Shown here one piece after another: positions 7,436 through 17,480 of a stretch of 64,000 nucleotides of DNA. A program made the translations under genes and the position numbers. This stretch comes from Nitrospirillum sp034653275 (GTDB lineage: Bacteria; Pseudomonadota; Alphaproteobacteria; Azospirillales; Azospirillaceae), in the NCBI RefSeq assembly GCF_034653275.1, contig NZ_JAYEES010000002.1, positions 310,001 to 374,000 on the forward strand. The letters run 5' to 3'. Numbering within the stretch: position 1 is the first letter of the stretch; each line of letters starts with the position of its first letter. The notes beneath the pieces are model-generated. The model searched no databases and was not told the origin of the DNA. It saw only the letters and a program-made list of their open reading frames with translations.

Positions 7436-10400
7436 ATGTACGGAGAGTTGAAGATGTTACGGCGGCTGTTGATGGGTGCCGCCTCCTGCGCCGCCTTGGC
7501 TGCCACCCTGGCCGCGCCCACCGCCCTCGCCCAGAGCACGCAGCCGGCGGCGCCCGATCCGCAAGCCGCCCCCCGGAGGCCGCCCCCCAGGCCACCCCGG
7601 CCGGGCAGGGCGGCGGCGTTGAGGAAATCATCGTCACCGGGTTCCGCAAGTCGCTGGCCGACGCGCTGGAAAACAAGCGCCAGTCGAACCTGATCATCGA
7701 ATCCGTCACCGCCGAAGACATGGGCAAGATGCCCGACCAGGACATCGCGGAATCGCTGCAACGCCTGTCAGGCGTGCAGATCGACCGCGACAACGGCCAG
7801 GGCACCCGGGTGCGCATCCGCGGCCTGAGCCAGAACGTCACGGTGCTGAACGACGAGCCCTTCCTGTCCGGCCTGGAAGCCTACGCCAGCGGTGAGGGTT
7901 CCGGTGGCGGCGGCAACACCGCCACCAACTCGCTGGAAGCCATCCCGTCCGACCTGATCGCCGGCGTGGACGTCTACAAGTCGCCGCAGGCCAGCCTGGT
8001 CGAGGGCGGCATGGGCGGCATCATCAACCTGAAGACCCGCTCGGCCCTGGACACCCCGCAGGGCTGGACCGTGGGCGGCAACTTCCGCATGACCACGGGC
8101 GAGCACGCCCGCATGGAGGACTGGACCCCCGTCGGCGCCATCGTCGGCACCTACAACTTCAACAACAAGATCGGCATCACGGCGGCGTTCTCGTACTCCG
8201 AGACCGATACCCACTCCGACATGATGCAGGGCCAGAACCGCAGCGGCTGGGCCATCGAGCCGGCGGCCGGCACCTCCACCAACCCGATGGCGACCATCCC
8301 GCAGAAATACATCTCGCCCGAGCTGCTGTACTTCACCGACCGCGACACCGACCGCACCCGCATCAGCGGCCAGCTGGGCATCGACTACGCCGTCACCGAC
8401 AGCCTGACCCTGAACGCCGACTGGCTGCACTCCACCTACGACATCCTGACCCAGGAAGCGTCGAACAAGCTGTGGTTCAACTCGAACGGCCTGGGCCTGG
8501 GCATCGACCCCAGCCAGCCCTACAGCATCGACAGCAACGGCGTCATCAAGTCGGCCACCATCCGCGCCCTGGGTGCTGAAGGCGACAGCGACGTGCAGAA
8601 CGTCCACCTCACGGCCGACAACTTCCACTTCGGCGGCAAGTGGGACAACGGCGGGCCGTTCCGCGCCAAGTTCAAGGTCGCTTACGCCACCTCGGAATAC
8701 AATTCCGACAGCGCGCAGCAGGACGTGGAGTATTCGCAGTACAACGCCGCCCAACCCTGCGCCACCAGCCCCAACGGCTATTGCAACGCCCCGCTGAACC
8801 CCTCGGCCCCCGGCGGCAGCAGCCCGGTCAGCCACGGCCCGGCCTATTCCTTCAACTATGTCAACAACGGCACGCTGCCGTCGGTGTCGTACAACGCGCC
8901 GTACGCCGACCTGATCAGCAACCCCAACAACGCCGTCTTCAAGTCGGCCTGGGCGTGGAACATCCACTCCAAGGACGATCTGTGGTCCGGCCACGCGGAT
9001 GGCGAGTACGACGCCGACTTCATCAAGGCGATCAAGACCACCTTCACCGCCGGCGTGCGCTACACCGACGACAAGATCAACTACAGCCTGTCGCACTATG
9101 AGCTGGACAAGTCCTCGGCCGGCCAGACCGGGTACTGCAGCAACGGCACCTGCTATGGCACCTACGGGTACTACATGGACCCGGCCATCCTGAACGAGGG
9201 CATGACCAACGCCGCCACCGGCGCCAGCCCGGGCGGCAACTTCGTCGGTGCCAGCGGCGCCCCGTCGCAGACCCCGCCGGTCATTCCCGCCCAGACGGCG
9301 CTGACGGCCCCCAACCGGGCGCAGCTGGTCAACAACTTCTTCCCCACCGGCAACGCGGGCAACAGCATCCTGGTGCAGAACCTGTCCCAGATGCAGAACC
9401 CGGTGCAGTGGCTGCAGGGCAATTTCCCGCAGTTCCCGGGCAAGATGGTGCGCGACCCCATCAACTCCTTCGTCATCGAAAGCCAGCGCGTCTCCGGCTA
9501 CGCCATGGCCGACATGGGCAGCAAGGAGGATCGCTTCCACCTGAACATCGGCGCCCGCATAGTCGACACGGTGCAGAAGGTGACGGCCGGCGCCCTGCCC
9601 GCCAACCCCATCTACATCTCCGACGAATCCTGGGACGGCTCCAACGCCATCACCAACCCGGACGTCGTCACGGCGGAACGGCACTACACCGACGTCCTGC
9701 CCAGCATGAACCTGGTGCTGGACGTGGCGACGGACCAGAAGGTCCGCTTCTCCGCCGCCCGCGTCATGTCCCCGCCCAGCCCCTATGACCTGGGCCGCGG
9801 CGCGCAGTACAACTTCACCCGTGAGACCAACACGGCGGGCAAGCAGGGCTTCGCCTTCGTGGGCGGCAGCGGCGGCAACCCGAACCTGGACCCCTTCCGC
9901 GCCACCCAGATCGACGTCAGCTACGAATGGTACTTCGGTGAACAGGGTGCGCTGACGTTCGGCGGCTTCTACAAGTCCATCGACACCTTCATCCAGACGC
10001 AGACCACCTCCATCACCGTGATGGACGATTTCGGCGGCAGCACCGCGGGCTTCACCGCCCCCAGCAACGGCGCCGGCGGCAGCATCAAGGGCTTCGAAAT
10101 CGGGGCGCAGTACGCCTTCGACTTCGGCGTCGGCTTCAACGCCAACTACACCTACTCGCTGTCCACCTCGTCCACCCACACCGACTTCGCCCAGGACCTG
10201 CCCATCCCCGGCGTGTCGCTGCACGCCCTGACAGCGCAGACCTACTATCAGAAGGGCGGCCTGGAAGCCCGCCTGTCCTACAGTTGGCGGTCCAGCGCCG
10301 TGAACGGTGACGCCATCGGCTCCACCTTCGCCATCCTGGACGCCACCACCAACAAGTCGGTGACCTATGGCGTGTTCAGCCGGCCCTACGGCCAGCTGGA

Positions 10401-10569
10401 CGCCCAGATCGCCTACCAGTTCACGCCTGAGTTCGGCATCACCTTCGAGGCCATCAACCTGACCGATGAGTCCCAGGAGACCTACCTGCAGTTCAAGAAC
10501 CAGCCCTTCACCTACGTGAACGCGGGTCGCCGCTTCATGTTGGGCGGCCGGTTCAAGTTCGGCGGCTGA
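7436..10569 (+). CDS. TonB-dependent receptor (Xanthomonas/Caulobacter type) with apparent 1-nt frameshift
   Basis: ATG 7436 follows AGGGAGGGA and encodes a clear signal peptide (LRRLLMGAASCAALAATLAA...ALAQ). After about 45 codons that frame fails. The mature protein continues in the next frame from about 7575: a TonB box (VEEIIVTGFRKSL), plug domain (residues from SVTAEDMGKMPDQDIAESL), about 900 residues of beta-barrel, and a terminal GGRFKFGG strand. Inserting one C in the six-C run at 7569-7574 joins the two perfectly (AAPPEAAPQATPAG). This is therefore a sequencing slip, a recent mutation or a phase-variable tract. The receptor would import a large ligand, probably a carbohydrate given its LacI partner. 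Confidence 0.85.
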
Positions 10570-10588
10570 TGCCCATGAGCTGCGGGGC

Positions 10589-10614
10589 CCGGTCCGGCGG
10601 CGACGCCGGGCCGG
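10589..10614 (+). terminator. GC-rich hairpin after the TonB receptor
   Basis: CCGGTCCGGCG and CGCCGGGCCGG pair over 11 positions with one G-T type mismatch around a four-base loop, 20 nt after the receptor stop. There is no following T-run, so termination efficiency is uncertain. The rest of 10570-10852 is noncoding leader of the LacI gene. Confidence 0.35.
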
Positions 10615-10852
10615 ATCCCGCAGAAACCGGGGGCCTTTCCAGTACCTGCTTTCCGAAGGGCCCTTGTTGCCGGGGGGGTGGCCGGGTTTGGCCGTTTCCC
10701 CGGGCCTTCTTCTTGATCTCCCTTCTTTGCGCATACCCTCTCCCCGGGGACTATGCGCCCACTCCGGGCGGCATGATTGCGATCGTGCCGCCCTTTCTTT
10801 TTTGTGCCATTACAGGGGTAGTGATAGCTGGTGCCGAGGGGAGCGATGCCAC

Positions 10853-11926
10853 ATGGGGAATGACGCCCGGAAACCGACGATCATCGACGTCGCCCGTGAG
10901 TCCGGGGTTTCCATCAAGACCGTGTCCCGTGTGCTGAACGGCGAGCCTTACGTCAACCGCGCCACCTTGGACAAGGTGATGAAGGCCATCCACGACCTGG
11001 GCTATCACCCCAACATGTCGGCGCGCACGCTGGCCGGCAAACGATCCTATCTGCTGGGCCATCTCTACGGCGACCCGGCCGGCCCCTACACCATGGAAAT
11101 CCAGGTGGGCCTGCTGAACCGCTGCCGCGCGCGAGGCTATCACCTGCTGATCGAGGAGATCGACTACCGCGGCCAGGATGTGGAGCGGCGGGTGCGCGCC
11201 GTGCTGGACTGGCTGCGCCCCGACGGCGTGGTGCTGACCGCCCCCATCACCGACGAGCCGCGCGTGCTGTCGGTGCTGACGGAAAGCGGCATCCCCCTGG
11301 TGCGGGTGACGGCGGAAAGCGGCGGCGACACCTTCTCCTCCGTCTGGATCGATGAGCGGCAGGCGGCGGCCGCCCTCACCCGCCACCTGCTGTCGCTGGG
11401 CCACCGCCGCATCGGCCTGATCAAGGGCCCCGCCAACCACGGCGCCACCGACCGCCGCCACCTGGGCTATCGCGACGCGCTGGCGGAACTGGGCATCGCC
11501 GAGGATCCGGACCTGATCGAGCATGGCGCCTTCACCTTCCCCTCCGCCCTGCCCTGCGCCGAGCGGCTGCTGAGTTTGCCGGAGCCGCCCACCGCCATCT
11601 TCGCCTGCAATGACGAGATGGCCGCCGCCGTCATCGTCGTGGCCCAGGCGCGGGGCCTTGGCCTGCCCGACGACCTGTCGGTGGCCGGCTTCGACGATTG
11701 CCCCATCGCCAGCATGACCTGGCCGCCCTTGACCACCGTGCGACAGCCCATGCGCAAGCTGGGGGAGGAGGCGGCGGATCTGCTGATCTCCCGCCTTATG
11801 GAGCGTCCGCGCGGCGACGCCACCGTGCCCCACCGCCTGGTGTCGCATGAGCTGGTGGTGCGCGCCTCCACCGCCCCGCCGAAAGCGCAGAGCCCGGCAC
11901 GCCGCCGCGCCAAGAAGGCGGGCTAG
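10853..11926 (+). CDS. LacI-family transcriptional regulator
   Basis: A 357-residue regulator. The N-terminal headpiece TIIDVARESGVSIKTVSRVLNG is the LacI helix-turn-helix and hinge (residues 9-60). A periplasmic-binding-protein-like sensor domain follows (ALTRHLLSLGHRRIGLIKGP, IFACNDEMAAAV, LSVAGFDDCPIASMTWPPLTTVRQP). The frame is open from 10664, but ATG 10853 places the headpiece at the terminus, as in all LacI members. The tail is basic (RRRAKK). It follows the TonB receptor on the same strand. Receptor-LacI pairs are typical of carbohydrate-utilisation loci in Caulobacter and Xanthomonas, so it probably represses the receptor through the operator at 6984-6999 until a sugar binds. Confidence 0.95.
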   Translation: MGNDARKPTIIDVARESGVSIKTVSRVLNGEPYVNRATLDKVMKAIHDLGYHPNMSARTLAGKRSYLLGHLYGDPAGPYTMEIQVGLLNRCRARGYHLLIEEIDYRGQDVERRVRAVLDWLRPDGVVLTAPITDEPRVLSVLTESGIPLVRVTAESGGDTFSSVWIDERQAAAALTRHLLSLGHRRIGLIKGPANHGATDRRHLGYRDALAELGIAEDPDLIEHGAFTFPSALPCAERLLSLPEPPTAIFACNDEMAAAVIVVAQARGLGLPDDLSVAGFDDCPIASMTWPPLTTVRQPMRKLGEEAADLLISRLMERPRGDATVPHRLVSHELVVRASTAPPKAQSPARRRAKKAG

Positions 11927-11981
11927 GGCCAGCCGCGCGTATTGGATGAAATCATCGACGGAATGAAACGGGAGGAAGGCG

Positions 11982-12491
11982 ATGACTCAGCACGTTGACG
12001 GTGCCGGTGGTGAGCGGACCCCCACGTCCGTCGAGCGCAAGGGCGACCGTGAACTCATCGTGACGCGGACGTTCGACGCGCCGCCGGGCACGGTTTACAG
12101 GGCGTGGTGCCAGCCGGAGCTGTTTCAGCGCTGGTGGGTGCCGAAGTCGGTACCCGGCATTTCGCTCGTCTCGTGCGACCTGGACGTCCGTACCGGCGGA
12201 ACGTATCGGCTGGAATTCGCCGCCGGCGGTTCGGACACCATGGCCTTCCATGGCAAGTACCTCGAGGTGGTGCCCAACGAGCGCATCGTCTGGACCAACG
12301 ACGAGGGTGAAGAGGGCGCGATCACCACCGTGACCTTCGAGGATCTGGGCGGGAAGACGCTGCTGACTTTCCACGAAGCCTATCCGTCCAGGGAGGCGCT
12401 TGAGGAAGCGCTGCAGGGCTCGGCCGCGGCGTTGCCGGAGCAGCTGGCGCAGCTCGGCGGCCTGCTTTCCGGCAGGGGCGGCGTGCCCTAA
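11982..12491 (+). CDS. SRPBCC/AHSA1-family protein
   Basis: A 169-residue protein preceded by GGGAGGAAGGCG. It has the AHSA1-type START-like fold signature: LIVTRTFDAPPGTVYRAWCQPELFQRWW at the start, a GGTYRLEF strand, YLEVVPNERIVWT, and a final amphipathic helix (ALEEALQGSAAALPEQLAQLGGLL). Such proteins bind hydrophobic ligands or act beside ArsR regulators. No ArsR gene is adjacent here. It ends convergently, overlapping the stop of the ABC ATPase by 4 nt. The physiological ligand cannot be read from the sequence. Confidence 0.9.
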   Translation: MTQHVDGAGGERTPTSVERKGDRELIVTRTFDAPPGTVYRAWCQPELFQRWWVPKSVPGISLVSCDLDVRTGGTYRLEFAAGGSDTMAFHGKYLEVVPNERIVWTNDEGEEGAITTVTFEDLGGKTLLTFHEAYPSREALEEALQGSAAALPEQLAQLGGLLSGRGGVP

Positions 12492-13171
12492 CGGGCCAGG
12501 TCGCGCAAGGCCGCCACGGTGGCCGCCGCCCGGGCGGGATCGGTGCGGACCTCGACCGGAACCGCCTGGTCGAACAGCAGGCGGGCGGGGCCGGAAGAAA
12601 GCACCAGCACGCGCTGGGCCAGGGCCACCGCCTCCGCCAGGTCATGGGTGACCAGCAGGGTGGGCACCGGCCGGCGCAGCAGGTGTTCGCGCAGCACGGC
12701 GCGGGCCAGGCGCTGGTTGCCCTCATCCAGGGAGGCGAAGGGCTCGTCCAGCAGCAGGGCCTGGGCATCGACCGCCAAGGCGCGGGCCAGCGCCAGGCGC
12801 CGCGCCATGCCCAAGGACAGGTGTGAGGCCCAGACATCGGCCTTGGCCGCCAGGCCCAGCCGCTCCAACAGGCGGTCCCCCTCCGCCGCGTCGGCGCCGG
12901 CCAGGGTCAGGTTCTGCCGCACCGTGCGCCAGGGCAGCAGCCGGGGCTGCTGGAAGACGACTCCCAGGCGGGGGACCGCCCCGCTCCACCGCACGATGCC
13001 CGTCACCTCGCGATCCAGCCCGGCGACCAGGCGCAACAGCGTGCTCTTGCCGCAGCCGGAGGGGCCGACCACGGCCGTCACCTCACCCACGTCCAGGCTG
13101 AAGGCCAGGCCGCCCAGCACCGGCCGGCCGGCCAGGCGTTTCTCGCGGATATCGACGGTCAGCCGGGTCAT
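12488..13171 (-). CDS. ABC transporter ATP-binding protein (SsuB/TauB-like)
   Basis: A 227-residue ATPase with Walker A GPSGCGKST, Q-loop (VVFQQPRLLPW), signature LSLGMARR in place of LSGGQ, Walker B ALLLDEPFASLD and the H-loop VTHD. The start is ATG 13171, overlapping the permease stop in an ATGA; the frame further upstream is a shadow of the permease. Size and motifs match nitrate/sulfonate/taurine-type importers. It energises the permease encoded upstream. The LSLGM signature is a mild variant seen in this subfamily. It is the last gene of a three-gene leftward operon. Confidence 0.93.
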   Translation of the reverse strand: MTRLTVDIREKRLAGRPVLGGLAFSLDVGEVTAVVGPSGCGKSTLLRLVAGLDREVTGIVRWSGAVPRLGVVFQQPRLLPWRTVRQNLTLAGADAAEGDRLLERLGLAAKADVWASHLSLGMARRLALARALAVDAQALLLDEPFASLDEGNQRLARAVLREHLLRRPVPTLLVTHDLAEAVALAQRVLVLSSGPARLLFDQAVPVEVRTDPARAAATVAALRDLAR

Positions 13172-13938
13172 GACGCCCGCCACCGCGCCGCCCGGCGCTC
13201 CAGCGGTTGCAGCGCCGCCCATTCGATGATCTGGACGATGAGGATGAAGGCCAGGGCGTAGGCCAGGATGTGGGCCACGTCGAACAGCTGGAAATAGACC
13301 TGGATTTGGAAGCCGACGCCGTCGCTGCGGCCCAGCAGCTCCACCACCAGCACGATCTTCCAGATCAGCGCCAGGCCGGACCGGGTGGCGGCGAAGAGAT
13401 AGGGCAGCAGCTGCGGCAGCACGATGTGGCGCAGGGTGGCGACGCGGCCGTAGCGGAAGGCCCGCCCCATCTCCAGCAACTCCGCATCCAGGGCCCGCAC
13501 GCCCTCGCGCACGGTGACGGCGGTGGTGGGCAGCTTGTTCAGCGCCACGGCCGTGATGGCCGCCGCCTCCGTCAGGCCGAACCAGACGTAGAGCAGGACG
13601 ATCAGCACCAGGGCCGGCAGGTTCAGCAGCAGCAGCAGCGCGCTGTCCAGCCACAGGTCCACCGTACGCCACCACCCCATGGCCAGGCCCAGCGCCGTGC
13701 CCGCCCCCATGGCCAGCAGGAAGGACACCGCCACCCGGGCCAGGGTGATGCCGACATGGTGGGGCAAGGCGCCCGACGCCGTCTCACGCGCCATGACGGC
13801 CAGCACGGTGGAGGCCGGCGGCGCTAGGGGGCTGGCCGCCAGGCGCCCCGCCGCCTCCCACACCAGCAGCAGGACCAGGACGGACAGCGCGCGGATCAGC
13901 CAGGCCCGGCCCCGGTCCGCCCCCTCCCGACTCACCAA
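13168..13938 (-). CDS. ABC transporter permease (SsuC/TauC-like)
   Basis: A 256-residue membrane protein with about six hydrophobic segments. The first is ALSVLVLLLVWEAAGRLAA, and the binding-protein-dependent permease core includes the EAA loop region ELLEMGRAFRYGRVATLRHIVLPQLLPYLF. The SsuC/TauC/NitT type is indicated by size and by the position of the EAA loop. It overlaps the substrate-binding gene by 7 nt and the ATPase gene by 4 nt, so the three are translationally coupled. It forms the inner-membrane channel of the importer. The substrate is not evident. Confidence 0.93.
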   Translation of the reverse strand: MVSREGADRGRAWLIRALSVLVLLLVWEAAGRLAASPLAPPASTVLAVMARETASGALPHHVGITLARVAVSFLLAMGAGTALGLAMGWWRTVDLWLDSALLLLLNLPALVLIVLLYVWFGLTEAAAITAVALNKLPTTAVTVREGVRALDAELLEMGRAFRYGRVATLRHIVLPQLLPYLFAATRSGLALIWKIVLVVELLGRSDGVGFQIQVYFQLFDVAHILAYALAFILIVQIIEWAALQPLERRAARWRAS

Positions 13939-14921
13939 GATTGCGCCGCCTGCCAGAAGGTGCCGGCCGGCAGCGTGTCACCACCGTCGCCCACCAGCGC
14001 CGGGCCGCCCACCGAGGCCAGCACCCGGTACAGCTGGGCGGCGGCCCCTTGTTCCGCCGGACCCCAATGGCGGGGAATGCCGCGCCGGTACCAGTCGCGC
14101 AGGGCGTCGAACTCCGCGTCGCCGCCGGCGTCCGCCAGGGGGCGCAGCCTGGGCCATTCCGCCTCATCCTTGACCAGCAGGTCGCGCGCCTGGCGGCTGG
14201 CGGCGATGAAGCCCTCCAGCACAGCGGCATTGGCCTTGGCCCACCGGTCGGAGAAGACGTAGCCCACCATGGGCGGCGCGCCCTGGACGCCCAGGCCGGT
14301 CACCGCGTCCTCCACCGTCAGCAGGGTGCGCTGGCCCGCCGCCTGGCCCCTGGCGGCGAAGGGCCAGTATGTCAGCACGGCGTCCAGCCGGCCGGCCGCC
14401 AGCGCATTGGCCAGCAGGGGCGGGGCGCCGAAGGTCTTCTCCGCCGCGCGGTCCAGGTCGATGCCGGCTTGGCGCTGGGCATAGGCGCGCAGGATCAGCC
14501 AGTTCTTGTCCAGCGCGCCGCCGGCGATGCCCAGGCGGCGGCCGGGCAGGTCGGGCACCGTGGTCACGGGCCCCTGCGCCGGCGCCATCAACGCGCCGGC
14601 GGAATTGGAAAAGGGGATGAAGGTCCAATCGCCCCCTGACGCGCGCTGCCGCGCCACCCACAGCCAATCCACGGCGATGGTGTCCACCTGGCCCGCCTGC
14701 AGCGCCACCTGCGTCGCCTGGCCGGTGGCGAACTCCTGGGGGACGATGGTCAGGCCGTGGGCCGCGTCCAGCCCATGGCGGCGGATGACGTCCAGTTCCC
14801 ACGACACGGTGCCGTAGCGCAGGATGCCGACGCGCAAGGCCGGCGCACCGGCGGCCCGGGCCCGGACGGGCACCGACGCGGCAAGCCCCGTGGCCAACAG
14901 GCGGCGGCGTGTCATGGTCAT
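13932..14921 (-). CDS. ABC transporter substrate-binding protein (SsuA/NMT1-like), Tat-type signal
   Basis: A 329-residue periplasmic binding protein. ATG 14921 opens MTMTRRRLLATGLAASVPVRARAAG, a twin-arginine-like signal peptide; a second ATG at 14915 is possible. The body (LRVGILRYGTVSWELDVI, ATQVALQAGQVDTIAVDWLWVA, LTYWPFAARGQ) matches SsuA/NMT1-type proteins that capture small anions or amines. It is the first gene of the leftward importer and is divergent from the ped/lut-type operon starting at 15172, with about 250 nt between the starts. Such importers are often found beside PQQ-dehydrogenase accessory operons, so a related substrate is plausible but unproven. Confidence 0.9.
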   Translation of the reverse strand: MTMTRRRLLATGLAASVPVRARAAGAPALRVGILRYGTVSWELDVIRRHGLDAAHGLTIVPQEFATGQATQVALQAGQVDTIAVDWLWVARQRASGGDWTFIPFSNSAGALMAPAQGPVTTVPDLPGRRLGIAGGALDKNWLILRAYAQRQAGIDLDRAAEKTFGAPPLLANALAAGRLDAVLTYWPFAARGQAAGQRTLLTVEDAVTGLGVQGAPPMVGYVFSDRWAKANAAVLEGFIAASRQARDLLVKDEAEWPRLRPLADAGGDAEFDALRDWYRRGIPRHWGPAEQGAAAQLYRVLASVGGPALVGDGGDTLPAGTFWQAAQSW

Positions 14922-15171
14922 GGGGACATCCAAATCGGGGCATCCTCCGCGCCGGCCGGGGGCGCCGGACCCAGAGTGGTCTCCGGGCTTGTTCCTGGTT
15001 TCGGCAGCCATTATCGGGCCGCCCTCTTCGCCGCTGTCAACCCGACCCCTCTACGACTATAGAATGAGACAGCGCGCTGATTTATGGCCCTGATTTCCTA
15101 TGGCGGCCCCGGATGGCCCAGGCCATTATCGCTCGGCGGTCCCTGGTCTGACGGTTAAGGAGACGGCGGAG

Positions 15172-16428
15172 ATGCCCAACCGCCGCCATGGCTTCATAGG
15201 CGTGTATCCCATAGGCGTGATCCTTTCCGGCCTGCTGCTGGCCGGACAGACCGCGTATGCCGCCCCGCCCGCCGCAAAGGCTCCAGCCGCCCCCAGATCG
15301 GATGCCAGGCCCGACCCCGTCGCCAACATCGCCTATCTGGCGCTGGTGCAAAAGCGGGTGCTGCCGCAGAGTTTCCTGGACCAACCGCCAGAGGATGAGG
15401 GGGTGCAGGGCGCCCGCCTGGGCTTGGCCGATAACATCACCACCGGCCGCTTCATCCACCAGGCCTATCATCTGGAAGAGGCGCTGGAGCCGGACGCCGA
15501 CGCCGTGGTGGCCGCCTTCAGGAAGCTGGCGGGCCAAGGCTATCGCGCCTTCGTCACCGACGTGCCGGCCGACCTGCTGCTGCGCCTGGCCGACCTGCCC
15601 GAAGCCAAGGACGCCACCCTGCTGGACGCCACCAGCACGGACGACGCCCTGCGCGGCGACCAGTGCCGGCGCAACGTCCTGCATCTGCTGCCCAGCCGCG
15701 CCATGCTGGCCGACGCTCTGATGCAGTACCTGACCATCAAGAACTGGCGCGACATCCTGCTGGTGGCGGGGCCCAACCCCGAGGACAAGCTGTACGCCGA
15801 TGCGCTGCGCAAATCGGCGCGCAAATTCCGCCTGAAGATCGTGGCGGACAAGCCCTGGACCTACGACCCCGGCGCCCGGCGCACCGACACCGGCCATTAC
15901 GCCATCGGGGCGGAGGTGGCGCGCTTCACGCAAGGGCTCAAGTACGACGTGCTGGTGGTGGCGGATGAGGGCGACAATTTCGGCGATGACCTGGGCTATC
16001 GCGCCACCGACCCCCGGCCCGTGGCCGGCACCCAGGGGCTGGTGCCCGCCGCCTGGGCCCGCCCCTTCGAGCAATGGGGCGCCACACAACTGCAGGCCCG
16101 CTTCCTGAAGCAGGCCGGCCGCTGGATGACGGAGCGGGACTACGGCGCCTGGATGGCGGTGCGGGCCCTGGGTGAGGCCGCCACCCGGGGCGGCAGCGTG
16201 GAGGGGGCCGCGATGACCGCCTATCTGCGCAAGCCCGAATTCGAACTGGCCGCCTTCAAGGGCGCGCGGCTGAGTTTCCGCGCCTGGGACGGGCAATTGC
16301 GCCAGCCGGTGCTGCTGGCCGACGCGCGCTCCCTGGTGTCCGTCTCGCCGCAGCCGGGCTTCCTGCATGAGACATCGGAACTGGACACGCTGGGTCCCGA
16401 CCAGCCGGAGACGACATGCCATCTTTGA
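15172..16428 (+). CDS. ABC transporter substrate-binding protein, PQQ-alcohol-dehydrogenase-associated (PedA/LutA type)
   Basis: A 418-residue exported protein. ATG 15172 follows AAGGAGACGGCGGAG and encodes a signal peptide (FIGVYPIGVILSGLLLAGQTAYA). The mature part resembles branched-chain-type binding proteins of the PQQ-dependent alcohol dehydrogenase system, with IAYLALVQKRVLPQSFLDQPPEDEGVQGARLGL at the start and FLHETSELDTLGPD at the end. It leads an overlapping operon of binding protein, beta-propeller, ATPase, permease and exported protein. Equivalent clusters in Methylorubrum (lut) and Pseudomonas (ped) are linked to lanthanide uptake for PQQ enzymes, and the pqq genes in this window fit that link. 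The ligand is inferred from the family. Confidence 0.85.
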   Translation: MPNRRHGFIGVYPIGVILSGLLLAGQTAYAAPPAAKAPAAPRSDARPDPVANIAYLALVQKRVLPQSFLDQPPEDEGVQGARLGLADNITTGRFIHQAYHLEEALEPDADAVVAAFRKLAGQGYRAFVTDVPADLLLRLADLPEAKDATLLDATSTDDALRGDQCRRNVLHLLPSRAMLADALMQYLTIKNWRDILLVAGPNPEDKLYADALRKSARKFRLKIVADKPWTYDPGARRTDTGHYAIGAEVARFTQGLKYDVLVVADEGDNFGDDLGYRATDPRPVAGTQGLVPAAWARPFEQWGATQLQARFLKQAGRWMTERDYGAWMAVRALGEAATRGGSVEGAAMTAYLRKPEFELAAFKGARLSFRAWDGQLRQPVLLADARSLVSVSPQPGFLHETSELDTLGPDQPETTCHL

Positions 16429-17480
16429 TGATGCCCTCAAGCGCCGGGCGCCGCCATCCGGCGGCTTGGCTTCCTCGCGTTTCAGTCCGCTCCGCTCCCC
16501 AAAACGCTGCGGGGCCGGCGGTCGCCGGCCTGTTTCTCATGCTGGCGGCGCTGATGTTCAGTTCACCGGCGATGGCCGAACGGCTGCTGGTGTCCAATGA
16601 GAAGGACAACACCATCACGGTGGTGGACGCCGGGACGCTGGCCGTCGTGAAGACGGTGAAGGTGGGCGCCCGGCCGCGCGGCATCACCCTGTCCAAGGAT
16701 GGCCAGTCGCTCTACATCTGCACCAGCGACGCCGACCATATCGAGGTGCTGGATCTGGCCAGCCTGACGGTCAACCGCACCCTGCCCAGCGGCCCGGATC
16801 CGGAGCTGTTCACCCTCAGCCCCGACGGCAAGACGCTGTACGTCTCCAACGAGAACGACAACATGGTGTCGGTGCTGGACATCGCCGCCGGCCGCATCGT
16901 CACCGAGATCCCCGTGGGGGTGGAGCCGGAGGGCATGGGCATCAGCCCGGACGGCAAGGTCCTGGTGAACACGTCGGAAACCACCAGCATGGCCCACTTC
17001 ATCGACACCCAGAGCCATGAGGTGCTGGCCAACGTGCTGGTGGGCAGCCGGCCGCGTGTGGCGCAGTGGACCAAGGACGGGTCGCAGGTATGGGTGTCGG
17101 CGGAGGTGGGCGGCACCGTCAGCATCATCGACTCTGCCCAGCACAAGGTCATCCAGACCATCCATTTCGACATCCCCGGGGTGCCCAAGGAATCCATCCA
17201 GCCGGTGGGCATCCAGCTGTCGGGCGACGGCACCACCGCCTTCGTGGCGCTGGGCCCGGCCAACCGCGTCGCCGTCATCGACACCCACAGCTACCAGGTC
17301 AAGAAGTACCTGCTGGTGGGCCAGCGGGTATGGAACCTGGCCTTCTCCGGCGATGGCAAGCGGCTGTACACCACCAACGGCGTCAGCAACGACCTGTCGG
17401 TCATCGATGTCGACGCGCTGAAGGTGGTGAAGTCGGTGCCGGTGGGCCGCCTGCCCTGGGGCGTGGTGGTGGCGCCGTGA
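16416..17480 (+). CDS. PQQ-catabolism-associated YVTN beta-propeller protein (LutD-like)
   Basis: A 354-residue protein whose 13-nt overlap with the upstream gene shows coupling. A hydrophobic export segment lies at about residues 30-52 (AGPAVAGLFLMLAALMFSSPAMA). Seven blade-like repeats follow, with motifs such as LLVSNEKDNTITVVDAGTL, PRGITLSKDGQSLYICTS, GKTLYVSNENDNMVSVLD and KRLYTTNGVSNDLSVIDVD. This is the YVTN/NHL-type propeller that recurs in PQQ-dehydrogenase-associated ABC operons. It is probably periplasmic and may bind metal or partner the binding protein. No enzyme active site is visible. Confidence 0.9.
   Translation: MPSLMMPSSAGRRHPAAWLPRVSVRSAPQNAAGPAVAGLFLMLAALMFSSPAMAERLLVSNEKDNTITVVDAGTLAVVKTVKVGARPRGITLSKDGQSLYICTSDADHIEVLDLASLTVNRTLPSGPDPELFTLSPDGKTLYVSNENDNMVSVLDIAAGRIVTEIPVGVEPEGMGISPDGKVLVNTSETTSMAHFIDTQSHEVLANVLVGSRPRVAQWTKDGSQVWVSAEVGGTVSIIDSAQHKVIQTIHFDIPGVPKESIQPVGIQLSGDGTTAFVALGPANRVAVIDTHSYQVKKYLLVGQRVWNLAFSGDGKRLYTTNGVSNDLSVIDVDALKVVKSVPVGRLPWGVVVAP

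Noticed and set aside
7768..10734. A 988-codon minus-strand open frame over the TonB receptor
   Set aside because: It lies wholly antisense to a receptor with clear plug and barrel motifs and has no recognisable domain.
12488..14921. Naming the leftward importer ssuABC or tauABC
   Set aside because: Only the superfamily is clear. No sulfonatase or taurine dioxygenase gene is adjacent, so a symbol would be a guess.
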